The notes under the pieces: model-generated
The model's input: only the letters and a program-made list of their open reading frames with translations
The model's database searches: none
Told to the model about the DNA's origin: nothing
Assembly: GCF_021295095.1 (NCBI RefSeq)
Contig: NZ_JAJLQX010000013.1
Span: 1-64,000 of the forward strand
DNA from: Phocaeicola oris
GTDB lineage: Bacteria > Bacteroidota > Bacteroidia > Bacteroidales > Bacteroidaceae
Direction: 5' to 3'
DNA: 64,000 nt
In this document: in pieces, positions 9,278-19,380 of the stretch
Layout: every line of letters begins with the position of its first letter
How positions within the stretch are numbered: the stretch's first letter is position 1
Translations under genes and position numbers: made by a program

Positions 9278-9964
9278 TTATTCCCAGTTACCCGCGTTGT
9301 TATTAGGCTCTTCAATGTTACCTACACGTAAGCCGGCATATTTATTCAACTTTTCTTGTAAGTCCTTAATATTAATGATTTCCTGCTTGTTTAAGCCATT
9401 CAGATAAACTTCGTATGGAACTTGAGCTTGGAATAAGTTCAATGGAGCGCCCGACTTTGTAGTATCACTGCGGACAGCCATCTCAAACTGTGCACCGTTA
9501 CCAAATGGAACATAACGCAAAGAATCAGGATTAAAACCTTTTGCGAAAATAGTATCTGTAACAGGAATCCAAATAGTATCACGACTGAAATCCTTTAAGC
9601 CGGCAGCCTCAACTTCTTTCCAGTTACCACTCTTCTTTGCTTTCTCAATCATAGCGACAGCTTTCTTTTCTGTCATTCCATTCTCTAACTGATCATCGGT
9701 CAAAGTACCAACTTTCTTTACAAAAGGAATTTTTGCGGTTTTAACGAAGTCGATTAAAGTATCGAAGTTGGCAGTATACTTACCGTCATGCAACTGACGA
9801 TACTCTACTTGAGCTTTACGAATGTCGATCAAGCGGGTTTTCACCTCAGTCTCTCTGATGTCTCTTTGCTTCTTAAAGTTGATAGGTCCCATGATACTAC
9901 CATAGCAAATGTATACCAATCCGACCACGCAAAGAGCCAAAATAACATTAATAACAGTTTTCAT
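9278..9964 (-). CDS. Membrane-anchored protein of unknown function, pilin-like N-terminus
   Basis: A 228-residue protein with one N-terminal hydrophobic segment (about residues 5-24), then a charged helix (QRDIRETEVKTRLIDIRKAQ) and the short motif YRQLHDGKYT. This layout resembles Bacteroidetes pseudopilin-like proteins: hydrophobic helix 1 followed by a soluble domain. No prepilin cleavage site or other pilus gene is nearby, so that reading is weak. It ends 2 bp before DUF3822 and probably starts the operon with DUF3822 and rsmD. Confidence 0.6.
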   Translation of the reverse strand: MKTVINVILALCVVGLVYICYGSIMGPINFKKQRDIRETEVKTRLIDIRKAQVEYRQLHDGKYTANFDTLIDFVKTAKIPFVKKVGTLTDDQLENGMTEKKAVAMIEKAKKSGNWKEVEAAGLKDFSRDTIWIPVTDTIFAKGFNPDSLRYVPFGNGAQFEMAVRSDTTKSGAPLNLFQAQVPYEVYLNGLNKQEIINIKDLQEKLNKYAGLRVGNIEEPNNNAGNWE

Positions 9965-10082
9965 GATAAATATGTGTTTTTTTAGTTTATATTCGCATTG
10001 AATATTTTAATATTTCGCTTCGCAAAAATAAATAAATAAATTGAATATCGCATCAAATCATGATTTTTTTTGATACCCAATT

Positions 10083-11516
10083 ATGATAAATAACTATTTA
10101 ACTACGCAAATTAAAGGATTTTTTCATTATAAACCAACTATAGAGCAGGAAAATACAATTAATTTTTTGTCTGAGTTCTTGGTTGACCGACGTGGAAATA
10201 CCGTGTTCGTTCTGAAAGGGTATGCAGGGACAGGGAAAACCTCCCTCATCGGGGCTCTGGTGAAGACACTCGATGCCTTGAAACAAAAGACAATCTTGCT
10301 GGCCCCTACGGGGAGAGCCGCGAAAGTCTTTTCGCGTTATTCTGAACATACGGCCTTTACTATCCATAAACGTATTTATAGACAGAAAAGTTTTTCGAAT
10401 GAGATGACCAATTTCTTACTCGATAATAATCTGAATCGGCACACCTTGTTTATCGTGGATGAGGCTTCCATGATTTCGAACAGAGGGCTTTCGGGCTCAG
10501 TTTTTGGAACAGGCCGGTTGCTTGACGATTTGATTCATTATGTTTATAGCGGGGAAGGTTGTCGTTTGCTTCTTATTGGTGATACTGCTCAGTTGCCTCC
10601 GGTAGGAGAAAAAGATAGCCCGGCGCTTTCTGTCAGTGTATTAGAAGGATACGGGCTGAAAGTTTATCTGTCGAAGCTGACGGAGGTAGTCCGTCAGTCG
10701 CAAGAATCGGGTATCTTATATAACGCGACTGTGCTCAGGCAAAATTTAACTAATCAGGACTTTTCAAGATTCCCGGAAATTAGAATACGGAATTTTCCGG
10801 ACATTCAGATTATTAATGGCAGTGACTTGATAGAGAAGATAAACAACTGCTATGATGAGGTGGGCATAGGCGAAACCATGATAGTAACGCGTTCTAATAA
10901 ACGGGCGAATATATATAATAACGGGATACGCGGTACCATTCTTTTTCGGACTGATGAGTTGAACTCAGGAGATTTGTTGATGATTGCGAAAAATAATTAC
11001 TTTTGGGCAGAAAAGATGAAAGAGTTGGATTTCATAGCCAACGGAGATATTGCTGTGGTTAAACGCGTACGTCGTGAGCAGGAACTATATGGGTTTCGCT
11101 TCTGTGACGTATTGCTCTCATTCCCCGATTTTAATGATTTGGAAATAGAGGTGAAACTTCTGCTTGATACATTACAAACCGAGGCTCCGGCACTCACCGG
11201 AGAGGAAAATGATAAGTTGTTCTATTCAGTGCTTGAGGATTATGCTGACATTCCGCGAAAAGCGGAACGTATGAAAAAAATGAAAGCCGACCCGTTTTAT
11301 AATGCTCTTCAGGTTAAGTATGCGTATGCGGTAACTTGCCATAAGGCGCAAGGCGGGCAGTGGAAACGTGTATTCCTTGACCAAGGGTATGTAACTGATG
11401 AGATGCTTGGACCGGATTATTTCCGCTGGATATATACTGCGTTTACTCGTGCTACAGAAACACTTTATCTGGTTAATTGGCCAAAAGAGCAGATTGAGAA
11501 TGAGAATTTAAAATAA
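10083..11516 (+). CDS. Superfamily 1B DNA helicase, RecD/Pif1-like
   Basis: A 477-residue ATP-dependent DNA helicase. Walker A is GYAGTGKTS (about residues 45-53) and Walker B is FIVDEASMI (about 122-130). A Q/T-rich block is LLLIGDTAQLPPVG. The C-terminal helicase motifs are TCHKAQGGQW and YTAFTRATETLYLV. This is the compact RecD2/Pif1-like form (AAA_30 plus UvrD_C_2) without the long N-terminal domain of RecD2, and no RecBC partners are nearby. Its role is probably DNA repair or processing of 5' ends. It is a single-gene unit between divergent neighbours. Confidence 0.85.
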   Translation: MINNYLTTQIKGFFHYKPTIEQENTINFLSEFLVDRRGNTVFVLKGYAGTGKTSLIGALVKTLDALKQKTILLAPTGRAAKVFSRYSEHTAFTIHKRIYRQKSFSNEMTNFLLDNNLNRHTLFIVDEASMISNRGLSGSVFGTGRLLDDLIHYVYSGEGCRLLLIGDTAQLPPVGEKDSPALSVSVLEGYGLKVYLSKLTEVVRQSQESGILYNATVLRQNLTNQDFSRFPEIRIRNFPDIQIINGSDLIEKINNCYDEVGIGETMIVTRSNKRANIYNNGIRGTILFRTDELNSGDLLMIAKNNYFWAEKMKELDFIANGDIAVVKRVRREQELYGFRFCDVLLSFPDFNDLEIEVKLLLDTLQTEAPALTGEENDKLFYSVLEDYADIPRKAERMKKMKADPFYNALQVKYAYAVTCHKAQGGQWKRVFLDQGYVTDEMLGPDYFRWIYTAFTRATETLYLVNWPKEQIENENLK

Positions 11517-11580
11517 TTACTTGATTAATTTATTGATTTATAATGACGAATTGCCTGAATCTACAGATAACTTAGGTGTA

Positions 11581-11658
11581 CCACGCATGTGAGCCATGTG
11601 TACTACGCACGTGAACCACGTGTACCACGCACGTGAATCACATGTATCACGCACGTGA
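11581..11658. repeat. Tandem 22-bp dyad array, 4 units
   Basis: Four units at exact 22-bp spacing begin at 11581, 11603, 11625 and 11647. Each core has the form YYACGCAYGTGA, and the last is a perfect TCAC-GCAC-GTGA dyad. A 10-bp linker containing CACGTG or CATGTG separates cores. The array lies between the convergent ends of the helicase gene and alaS, about 65 bp after the helicase stop. It shares the TCAY-N4-RTGA-N10 plan with four other arrays in this window although the base sequence differs. Confidence 0.85.
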
Positions 11659-11699
11659 TGCACTTATTTATAAATAAAAAATGAAATGATTCTTTATAA

Positions 11700-11728
11700 A
11701 AAAGGTGGACTTATTAGGGCCACCTTTT
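11700..11728. terminator. Bidirectional terminator between helicase gene and alaS
   Basis: AAAAGGTGG (11700-11708) pairs perfectly with CCACCTTTT (11720-11728) around an 11-nt loop. A/T runs on both flanks make it suitable for both convergent genes. Confidence 0.85.
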
Positions 11729-11807
11729 ACTTGTTTTCTTTATCTTATTTATGAGATAACAAAGCTCGTTATTCGGGATGTTGTTTTAACCCGGCCGGTA
11801 AAGATAA

Positions 11808-14435
11808 TTACTGTATTGATAAGTTAGCCAATTCCAGCACTTTATCTACAGCAACACTCAGTCCGTCAACGTTCTTGCCTCCGGCAGTCGCGAAGTGAGG
11901 CTGACCACCTCCGCCACCTTGTATCAATTTAGCGGCTTCGCGTACTATCTGACCGGCATTCAGTCCATCTTTAACCAAGTCATCGCTGATCATAACGGTC
12001 AGCATAGGGCGGTTGTTCTCTATACTGCCGATGACGACGAACAAATTGGAAGGAATTTGTCCTTTCAGTTGGAAAGCGATGTCTTTAGCCGAGGCAGCAG
12101 GAATAGGAAGGACGGAACTGATGACTTTTACACCGTTTATATCTTTAGCGTTGCTAATCAGTTTTTCTTTGACCTGAGCGACTTTTTCTTTTATAAAGGT
12201 TTCAACTTCTTTCTTTAACTCACTGTTTTCATCCATATACTTTTTGATGGTTCCGATTAAATCAGGAGCATTGTTGAAAAGTTCTTTTAAATCGGTCAGG
12301 GTACATTGAATATTGTCCATCAGTTCTTCTACTTTTTCGCCCGTGATAGCTTCTATGCGGCGAATGCCGGCAGCGACAGAACTTTCGCTGATGACGCGAA
12401 CCATACCGATTTTTCCGGTAGCTGATACGTGTGTACCACCGCAAAACTCAACAGACGGGCCGAACTTGACTACACGAACCTCATCGCCGTATTTCTCACC
12501 GAACAAGGCGATGGCGCCAAGTTTCTTAGCCTCTTCGATAGGCATGTTACGATACTCGTTCAATGGGATATTTTTGCGAATCATAGCGTTAGCTATATGT
12601 TCAATCTGGCGAAGTTGTTCGTCCGTAACTTTTTGGAAATGAGAGAAATCGAAGCGGAGACCATCAGGACTGACCAAAGATCCCTTCTGTTCGACATGAT
12701 TACCAAGAACTTGACGCAAGGCATAGTCGAGCAAGTGCGTACAGGAGTGATTGGCTTCGCATGCCTCACGTTTTTGCTTGTCAACAGACGCGATAAATTT
12801 AGCTTCCGGATGAGTAGGCAACTTCTTGGTGATATGTATCGGCAAGTTGTTTTCTTTTTTCGTATCAATAACTTCAATAACTTCATCACCACATTTCAAT
12901 ACACCGGTATCACCAACCTGCCCACCCATTTCGGCATAGAACGGAGTCTCTTTCAGCACAATCTGATAAAGTGTCTGTTTCTTCTGAGTAACTTGACGGT
13001 ATCGAAGAATAGTTGTCAAACATTCGGTATTATCATAACCGATAAATTCCGTTTGTCCGTCTTCTATATTAACCCAATCTCCGGTTTCTATAGCAGCTGC
13101 GTTACGGGCACGCTGTTTCTGCTTTTCCATTTCGGCATTGAACTCATTTTCGTTCACAGTCATTCCATTCTCACGGAGAATCAGTTCAGTCAAATCAAGA
13201 GGGAATCCGAATGTATCGTAAAGAGTAAATGCGTCTACACCGCTAATTTCTGTTTTTCCGTTCGCTTTTGTATCATCTATTGTCTTCTCTAATAAATGAA
13301 TACCGGTATCAAGTGTACGGAGAAAAGCCTCCTCTTCTTCCTTGATTACTTTCTCAATCAGCACTTCCTGTGCTTTTAGTTCAGGATAAGCCTCTCCCAT
13401 GTTGGCGATCAGCGTTGGGATTAGTTTATATAAGAATGCTTGCTTCTGATTCAGGAATGTATACGCATAGCGGATAGCACGGCGAAGAATACGGCGGATA
13501 ACGTATCCGCCTTTTGCGTTGCCGGGTAATTGTCCGTCGGTGATAGAGAACGCAAGTGTACGGATGTGGTCGGCAACGACACGCATAGCAACGTCCACTT
13601 TCTCGTCAACCCCGTATTTTAGTTCGGATAATTCGCCAATTGCCTGAATCAAAGGCTGGAAGATGTCAGTATCATAATTGGAATGTTTGCCTTGAAGCAT
13701 ACGGACCAAGCGCTCAAATCCCATGCCTGTATCAATTACATGCATAGGGAGCGGTTCCAAACTGCCGTCAGCCTTACGGTTGAACTGCATAAATACTATA
13801 TTCCATATTTCAATTACCTGAGGATTGTCTTTGTTAACCATCTTGTTTCCCGGAATTAGAGCTTTTTCTTCCGGAGTACGTTCATCAATATGAATCTCAG
13901 AGCAAGGACCACATGGACCGGTATCCCCCATTTCCCAAAAGTTATCGTGCTTGTTTCCATTAATGATATGATCATTAGGGAGATGTTTTGCCCAATATTC
14001 GGCAGCCTCATCATCACGTGAAATTCCTTCGGAGGGTGAGCCTTCGAATACGGTAACATATAAATCTTTCGGGTCAAGACGCAGAACGTCAACGAGATAT
14101 TCCCAGGCAAAGTCGATGGCGCCTTCCTTGAAATAGTCACCGAAACTCCAATTGCCGAGCATCTCGAACATGGTATGGTGATAAGTATCGTGGCCAACCT
14201 CTTCCAAGTCATTATGTTTACCACTTACTCGGAGACATTTCTGAGAGTCCGCCACTCTTTTATATTTTGCAGGGTGATTGCCAAGGATGATGTCTTTCCA
14301 CTGATTCATACCTGCGTTAGTAAACATAAGGGTTGGGTCATCTTTAATGACCATTGGCGCAGAAGGAACAATTTCATGCCCCTTTGACCGATAAAAATTC
14401 TTAAACGATTCTCTAATTTCGTTAGCTGTCATCAT
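11808..14435 (-). CDS. alaS: Alanine--tRNA ligase
   Basis: Charges tRNA-Ala in the cytoplasm. The full-length 875-residue class II enzyme shows the N-terminal catalytic core ([15 protein letters not shown]), motif [15 protein letters not shown], the editing-domain zinc ligands HSCTHLL and CGGTH, and the C-terminal C-Ala domain with Gly-rich [18 protein letters not shown]. Two ATG codons occur in a row; the second (14432) is an equally good start. The promoter is divergent from the MerR-type gene. No defect is seen. Confidence 0.97.
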   Translation of the reverse strand: MMTANEIRESFKNFYRSKGHEIVPSAPMVIKDDPTLMFTNAGMNQWKDIILGNHPAKYKRVADSQKCLRVSGKHNDLEEVGHDTYHHTMFEMLGNWSFGDYFKEGAIDFAWEYLVDVLRLDPKDLYVTVFEGSPSEGISRDDEAAEYWAKHLPNDHIINGNKHDNFWEMGDTGPCGPCSEIHIDERTPEEKALIPGNKMVNKDNPQVIEIWNIVFMQFNRKADGSLEPLPMHVIDTGMGFERLVRMLQGKHSNYDTDIFQPLIQAIGELSELKYGVDEKVDVAMRVVADHIRTLAFSITDGQLPGNAKGGYVIRRILRRAIRYAYTFLNQKQAFLYKLIPTLIANMGEAYPELKAQEVLIEKVIKEEEEAFLRTLDTGIHLLEKTIDDTKANGKTEISGVDAFTLYDTFGFPLDLTELILRENGMTVNENEFNAEMEKQKQRARNAAAIETGDWVNIEDGQTEFIGYDNTECLTTILRYRQVTQKKQTLYQIVLKETPFYAEMGGQVGDTGVLKCGDEVIEVIDTKKENNLPIHITKKLPTHPEAKFIASVDKQKREACEANHSCTHLLDYALRQVLGNHVEQKGSLVSPDGLRFDFSHFQKVTDEQLRQIEHIANAMIRKNIPLNEYRNMPIEEAKKLGAIALFGEKYGDEVRVVKFGPSVEFCGGTHVSATGKIGMVRVISESSVAAGIRRIEAITGEKVEELMDNIQCTLTDLKELFNNAPDLIGTIKKYMDENSELKKEVETFIKEKVAQVKEKLISNAKDINGVKVISSVLPIPAASAKDIAFQLKGQIPSNLFVVIGSIENNRPMLTVMISDDLVKDGLNAGQIVREAAKLIQGGGGGQPHFATAGGKNVDGLSVAVDKVLELANLSIQ

Positions 14436-14476
14436 TTAGCTATATATCTTTTATTTAATATTCAAAAATGATTTTG

Positions 14477-14484
14477 CAAAGATA
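14477..14484 (-). promoter_or_regulatory. -7 box of alaS
   Basis: On the minus strand this reads TATCTTTG, a perfect TAnnTTTG box, 41 bp before the alaS ATG. Confidence 0.65.
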
Positions 14485-14495
14485 ATCTGTTTTAT

Positions 14496-14503
14496 TATTT
14501 TTG
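14496..14503 (+). promoter_or_regulatory. -7 box of the MerR-type regulator
   Basis: TATTTTTG fits TAnnTTTG and lies 63 bp before the ATG at 14567. It stands back to back with the alaS box 11 bp away, so the two divergent promoters overlap and may interfere with each other. Confidence 0.5.
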
Positions 14504-14566
14504 TCGATATGATTTGAATAAAATCTTCGTTTTTTACGTTGATTATGAATTTAAAGGCCGATATTT

Positions 14567-14914
14567 ATGTTGAATCTGGAGAAAGATCTGAAAATGTACT
14601 ATTCTATTAGTGAGGTTGCTGATATGTTTAGTGTGAATGAGTCTTTGTTGCGCTATTGGGAAAAAGAGTTTCCTACAATGATTCAGCCAAAGAAGAGTGG
14701 TGGTAATATTCGTCAATACAAGAAAGAAGATATTCAAAATATTCGTTTGGTTTATCATTTGGTGAAAGAGCGTGGCATGACACTTGATGGCGCACGTAAA
14801 CGATTGAAAGTTAATAAGGGCGCAACTGTAAAGGCATCAGAAATAGTTGATCGACTGAAAGGTATTCGTGCAGAATTGGATTCGATAAGAAAAGAATTGG
14901 ATTACTTGACTTAA
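14567..14914 (+). CDS. MerR-family transcriptional regulator
   Basis: A 115-residue DNA-binding protein. The N-terminal winged helix is typical of MerR proteins (YYSISEVADMFSVNESLLRYWEKEFP, seen at about 11-36), followed by the wing (GGNIRQYKKEDIQNIR). A short basic linker and a C-terminal coiled coil (VDRLKGIRAELDSIRKELDYL) complete it. No ligand-binding domain or cysteine cluster is present, so it is not a metal sensor of the classical kind. This compact form is common in Bacteroidetes between alaS and relA. It may start at the internal ATG 14594. The end overlaps relA by 4 bp on the opposite strand. Confidence 0.88.
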   Translation: MLNLEKDLKMYYSISEVADMFSVNESLLRYWEKEFPTMIQPKKSGGNIRQYKKEDIQNIRLVYHLVKERGMTLDGARKRLKVNKGATVKASEIVDRLKGIRAELDSIRKELDYLT

Positions 14915-17217
14915 TCGTCGGTAGGTAGTGCGTCAAACTGATCGATGCGGGCAGTTGTTTTTATTTCGGTTATTTTCTTCAGATGCTGTAGAACAGCTTT
15001 TACATCATTTACATCGTGAACAAACAACTCAATACGACCTTCGAAGATTCCATCGTTTGTCTCAATGACCAAACGGTGAATATTTACATTCATTTGAGTG
15101 GAGATGATTTGTGTCACTTTATTCAGTACACCAATCTGATCAATGCCCTTAATATATAAGAACACAGAGAAATATACTGATTTCCCGGGTTCCCATTTAA
15201 CGGCTAACAAACGGTTTCCAAAGCTACTTTTTAATTTGGTTGCGACCGGGCATTGTCGCTTATGAATAATAATTTTGTTTTTATCATCGATAAAACCAAG
15301 CACATCATCCCCCGGAATAGGTTTACAACAGTCGGCAATAATGTAGTCCTTTTGTTGATCGGCCTCTTCATTAATCGTAAAAATCTTTTTGTTGTCAATT
15401 TTTTCATGCACCGGCTCTTCCTCTTCCTTTTCTTTTTCTTTTTTCTCTTTCTTTGATTTATTACCGAAAGCAAAAGATATAAATTTAGTCCAGTTACGCC
15501 CTGTAGACTTCTCTTTTAATTGATTTTTATCTTCATCACCGAGAATGATATCCTCTCGGCCAATGGCGGCATAAAGTTCTTCGATTGTATCCAGCCGGTG
15601 AAAGTCACATAGTTTTTTTAAGTTGGTTAAATTTACTTCTAATTCGTTTGTGTTGAAGAATTGTTGTAGCATTTCCTCTCCGTCTTGTTGTGCGCTTCTC
15701 TGTTCGCGTCGAAGGATGGCTGTAATTTTCGATTTAGCTTTTGCGGTGGTTACAAAGTTAATCCACGATGGTTGTACATGTTGGGCATTTGATGTCAGAA
15801 TCTCCACTTGGTCACCACTCTTCAGCTTGTAGCTCATCGGTACCAATTTATGGTTTACTTTTGCTCCAATGCAATGACTCCCGAGGAAAGTATGAATAGA
15901 AAAAGCGAAGTCGAGTGCAGTGCAATTCTGAGGCATAGTCTTCAGTTCACCTTTTGGAGTGAAGACAAAAATCTCAGAAGCAAAGAGATTCAGTTTTATG
16001 GTATCCAGAAAGTCGATAGCATCCGGTTGCGGATCGTCAAGAATTTCTTTGATAGTGTGAAGCCATTTATCGAGTTCTCCCTGATCTTCTGTATAAGGTT
16101 CGTCGCCTTCCTTATATTTCCAATGAGCAGCAAAGCCTTGTTCGGCGACATCATTCATGTGTTCACTCCGAATTTGAACTTCTATCCATTGCCCCTTTTT
16201 ACTCATTAACGTGACATGCAGTGCCTGATAACCGTTTGATTTTGGATGACTGACCCAATCGCGTAAGCGGTCGGGATGTGGCTTATAAATCTTTGTAATA
16301 TTGACGTAGATATTGAAGCAGTCATTGATTTCTTCATCGAGATGATTCGGAGTAAAAATGATGCGTACAGCAAGGATATCATAAATTTCTTCAAAACTGA
16401 CGTGCTTGGTCATCATCTTGTTCCATATAGAATAAGGTGTTTTGACGCGGGCAATGATGCGGTATTTTATACCCATCTTGTCTAATTGTTCTTTGATGGG
16501 AGCAGTGAAGTCGGCGAAAGTTTTATCACGCTCTGCTTGTGTTTCTTTCAGTTTGTTTTGTATTTCTTGATAAGTTTCAGGATGTTCATACCTGAAACTC
16601 AGGTCTTCAAGCTCTGTCTTTATTTTGTTTAAACCAAGTCGGTTGGCAAGGGGAGCATAGATATAAAGGGTTTCACCTGCAATTTTATACTGCTTGCTCG
16701 GAAGCATAGAGCCGAGAGTCCGCATATTATGAAGTCGGTCAGCCATCTTGATAAGAATGACACGAATATCATCGCTCATTGTTAAAAGGAGTTTCTTGAA
16801 GTTTTCGGCTTGAGCAGAAGCACGGTCTCCGAAGATGCCACCTGAGATTTTTGTTAAGCCATCGACAATTTGAGCGATCTTCGGGCCGAAAAGATTTTCT
16901 ATATCCTCAACGGTATAATCCGTATCTTCAACTACATCATGTAGTAAGGCTGAGCAGATGGAAGTGGACCCCAAACCAATTTCCGTACACACAATTTTTG
17001 CAACCGCAATGGGGTGCATAATGTACGGCTCACCTGAGCGGCGTCGTACACCTTTGTGTGCTTGCTTGGCAAAATTGAAGGCCTTTGTAATAATCTCGAC
17101 TCTTTTTCGGTGCTTGGTTGCCAGATAGCAATTCAACAAGTCTTGAAAGGCGTCGTTTATGGTCTCGTCTTCAATTTGTTCCTGCGTTTTAGTTTGTTCC
17201 TTAGATTTTTCGGCCAT
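14911..17217 (-). CDS. Bifunctional (p)ppGpp synthetase/hydrolase, RelA/SpoT family
   Basis: Makes and degrades the stringent-response alarmone (p)ppGpp. The 768-residue protein has the long RSH layout. First is the HD hydrolase domain with LLHDVVEDTDYT (near residue 90). The synthetase domain follows (SIWNKMMTKHV, SNGYQALH), then the TGS domain (FVFTPKGELKTMPQ), a Lys/Glu-rich linker (near 590-610), a conserved CCKPIPGDDVLGF region and a C-terminal ACT domain. Both catalytic halves look intact, so it is Rel-like rather than a RelA-only enzyme. Its own -7 box TATTTTTG (17245-17238, minus strand) lies just before the ATG. Confidence 0.93.
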   Translation of the reverse strand: MAEKSKEQTKTQEQIEDETINDAFQDLLNCYLATKHRKRVEIITKAFNFAKQAHKGVRRRSGEPYIMHPIAVAKIVCTEIGLGSTSICSALLHDVVEDTDYTVEDIENLFGPKIAQIVDGLTKISGGIFGDRASAQAENFKKLLLTMSDDIRVILIKMADRLHNMRTLGSMLPSKQYKIAGETLYIYAPLANRLGLNKIKTELEDLSFRYEHPETYQEIQNKLKETQAERDKTFADFTAPIKEQLDKMGIKYRIIARVKTPYSIWNKMMTKHVSFEEIYDILAVRIIFTPNHLDEEINDCFNIYVNITKIYKPHPDRLRDWVSHPKSNGYQALHVTLMSKKGQWIEVQIRSEHMNDVAEQGFAAHWKYKEGDEPYTEDQGELDKWLHTIKEILDDPQPDAIDFLDTIKLNLFASEIFVFTPKGELKTMPQNCTALDFAFSIHTFLGSHCIGAKVNHKLVPMSYKLKSGDQVEILTSNAQHVQPSWINFVTTAKAKSKITAILRREQRSAQQDGEEMLQQFFNTNELEVNLTNLKKLCDFHRLDTIEELYAAIGREDIILGDEDKNQLKEKSTGRNWTKFISFAFGNKSKKEKKEKEKEEEEPVHEKIDNKKIFTINEEADQQKDYIIADCCKPIPGDDVLGFIDDKNKIIIHKRQCPVATKLKSSFGNRLLAVKWEPGKSVYFSVFLYIKGIDQIGVLNKVTQIISTQMNVNIHRLVIETNDGIFEGRIELFVHDVNDVKAVLQHLKKITEIKTTARIDQFDALPTDD

Positions 17218-17237
17218 TTCTTATTATAAATGTCTTG

Positions 17238-17245
17238 CAAAAATA
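17238..17245 (-). promoter_or_regulatory. -7 box of the rel gene
   Basis: On the minus strand TATTTTTG ends 20 bp before the ATG at 17217. It gives the rel gene a promoter separate from the upstream parA-parB-DUF5683-mltD genes. Confidence 0.55.
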
Positions 17246-17293
17246 AAGAAAAAAGACTTTAAAGCAAGTCTTTTCCCTCAATATTGTATAAGA

Positions 17294-18571
17294 TTATCTT
17301 ACTCTAATAGACTTTCCTGCTTGAATATTATTACCAGTGATACCATTTAACTTTCTCAAATTAGAAACTGTGGTATGATATTTATTGGCGATTCCTCCCA
17401 ATGTCTCACCTTTTCTTATTTTATGGTAAGAAGCTTTGCCCGAAGTTGCTCTGTTTCGTTTGCCTTTTTTCCATTGTGTGGTATTTTCACTGATTTCAAC
17501 TCTTTGTCTCTTGCTTAGATACTTATCTGCTTGGTATGAAATAATGCTATCCTGATTGGCCAAGAATATACTTAATGTATTGTTTGGTAAGCGAATAGCG
17601 CTTGGATCACTTTTCCCTGGCACGACATCTCTACGATACTGAGGATTTAAGCTACGAAGTTCGTCTATATCTAAATTACAGACTTCGGCAATCTGGTTCA
17701 GGTTGATGTCTTTATTTACCATTATCGTATCGGTTTGAGCGGGAAGTTCCGCGTTCATCGGACAAATACCGTGTTCGCAATAGTAAGTCATAATGTAGTT
17801 GGCTGCAATGAAGCCTGGAACATAACCTCTTGTTTCTTTAGGAAGGTATGGATAGATTTCCCAGTAATCGGTTTTGCCGCCAGAGCGTTTAATTGCTTTA
17901 TTAATTGTTCCGGGGCCGGCATTGTATGACGCTAATACTAAGTTCCAGTCCCCATACATATCATATAGATCCTTCAAATAACGGACAGCCGCCCACGTTG
18001 ACTTAACCGGATCCTGACGTTCATCAACTAAACTATTAGTTTTCAATCCGTATATTTTTCCTGTCCCAATCATGAATTGCCAGAGTCCGGCAGCTCCTTG
18101 GCGAGATACTGCTTTAGGATTTAAAGCTGATTCTATTATCGGAAGATATTTTAATTCCAACGGTAGATTGTATAAATCCAAGGCTTCTTCAAATAAAGGA
18201 ATATAGAAATTGGCAGCAGCTAACATATATGATACCCGTGTTCTAAGGGAACTTGAGTAATAGTCAATGAATTTACGAACAGCCTCATTGAAAGGCATTT
18301 CGATGACAGAAGGAATTCTGACAAGTCGGTCTATGATGATTTCATCACTGACGACCGGATTGCTATCTGTTGACTTACATGTTTCATCTTTATTGACATA
18401 GTTCTTTATTTGCCAGATCTGCATTTTTTCGTCTAAGTCTTTTCGCAGGCTTTCCGGAATATCTATTTCTTCTTCTTTTCCAGTTTCCTGATTCTTGACA
18501 GTTATGATATTTTGCGCATGGATGCTTTGAATAAATACTATTGCAAATAATATAATAAATATATGTCTCAT
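17294..18571 (-). CDS. mltD: MltD-like lytic murein transglycosylase with LysM
   Basis: Periplasmic enzyme that cleaves peptidoglycan glycan strands with anhydro-muramyl products. The 425 residues begin with a signal peptide (cleaved near IHAQN, about 17-21). The SLT goose-lysozyme-like domain follows, with ALNPKAVSRQGAAGLWQFM carrying the catalytic Glu region (ES in PIIESALNP) and LASYNAGPGTINKAI. One degenerate and one clear C-terminal LysM repeat (YHKIRKGETLGGIANKY) bind glycan. It sits at the end of the parA-parB-DUF5683 set, 8 bp after the DUF5683 gene, so cell-wall turnover may be co-regulated with segregation. Confidence 0.9.
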   Translation of the reverse strand: MRHIFIILFAIVFIQSIHAQNIITVKNQETGKEEEIDIPESLRKDLDEKMQIWQIKNYVNKDETCKSTDSNPVVSDEIIIDRLVRIPSVIEMPFNEAVRKFIDYYSSSLRTRVSYMLAAANFYIPLFEEALDLYNLPLELKYLPIIESALNPKAVSRQGAAGLWQFMIGTGKIYGLKTNSLVDERQDPVKSTWAAVRYLKDLYDMYGDWNLVLASYNAGPGTINKAIKRSGGKTDYWEIYPYLPKETRGYVPGFIAANYIMTYYCEHGICPMNAELPAQTDTIMVNKDINLNQIAEVCNLDIDELRSLNPQYRRDVVPGKSDPSAIRLPNNTLSIFLANQDSIISYQADKYLSKRQRVEISENTTQWKKGKRNRATSGKASYHKIRKGETLGGIANKYHTTVSNLRKLNGITGNNIQAGKSIRVR

Positions 18572-18579
18572 GGTAACTT

Positions 18580-19377
18580 TTAAAATGTTATGCTACATTG
18601 CAGGCCAATATTCTTTGATGTTCTGCCATAGCCATTGTTTATCAATGTTGGTTCTATTCGTATACCCAAATCGTTTGAAATATCAAAGTCGGACAGTTCT
18701 GCGTCGACATATGCGTCAATGATGGATAACACATAAACTCCAATGAATGCAAAGATACTTAAATCTCGCTGACGGCGGAAAATATCTTTTCTCTTTTTAA
18801 ATCGTTCTTGATATTGAGCTTTTTCTCCGGAGATATCATATCCCGGCGGTATATAATTTTCATAACTCTTTGTATTGGGGTCATCATCCATAATATCGAT
18901 ATAGGCTTGTTTATAATCGTTGTACATTTTACTGTTCCAGTTGAATGCATAAGCGCAACCTACGAAGCCTCCATAGAAGATGGGCAATTTCCAATATTTA
19001 CGGTTATAAATTTGTCCACCCCCGGGAAAAATAATAGCAAGCCAAGTGGCTTTCTTTGAATTCGGAATAAAACGTTTATTTGGAATCATTGAGGTGAGGA
19101 TACTTGCAGAATCTGCTTGCTGGGCTATATTGGCTGTATCAATCGGAGTGTGGAGTGCTTTCAGCGCACTATCATTTTGTAGAGCTATACTGTCGGCAGT
19201 TAAAGAATCTACATTCAAACTATCAAGTATATTAAGTTGGAATGTAATTGAATCGTTTTTTTGTGACAGAATACGACGTTGTTTGACATTCTGTCCACAT
19301 ATATTTGTGTTTCCCAATCCAAGAAGAATGAGAAATATGGTAAAAAGCAGTTGAATTATGGACTTATATTTTTCCAA
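18580..19377 (-). CDS. DUF5683 domain membrane protein
   Basis: A 265-residue protein with an N-terminal signal or anchor (about 6-26) and a Ser/Asp/Ala-rich low-complexity stretch (about 40-95). The conserved DUF5683 region follows: WLAIIFPGGGQIYNRKYWKLP, then YGGFVGCAYAF and a hydrophobic segment near DLSIFAFIGVYVLSIIDAYVDA. The GGGQIYN signature is typical of Bacteroidetes proteins next to parB. The function is unknown. It lies 3 bp after parB and 8 bp before mltD, a tight operon. Confidence 0.8.
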   Translation of the reverse strand: MEKYKSIIQLLFTIFLILLGLGNTNICGQNVKQRRILSQKNDSITFQLNILDSLNVDSLTADSIALQNDSALKALHTPIDTANIAQQADSASILTSMIPNKRFIPNSKKATWLAIIFPGGGQIYNRKYWKLPIFYGGFVGCAYAFNWNSKMYNDYKQAYIDIMDDDPNTKSYENYIPPGYDISGEKAQYQERFKKRKDIFRRQRDLSIFAFIGVYVLSIIDAYVDAELSDFDISNDLGIRIEPTLINNGYGRTSKNIGLQCSITF

Positions 19378-19380
19378 GTC

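Noticed and set aside
12429-13292. 287-codon open frame on the plus strand
   Set aside because: It is antisense to alaS, has the skewed composition of a reverse-frame shadow and no family resemblance.
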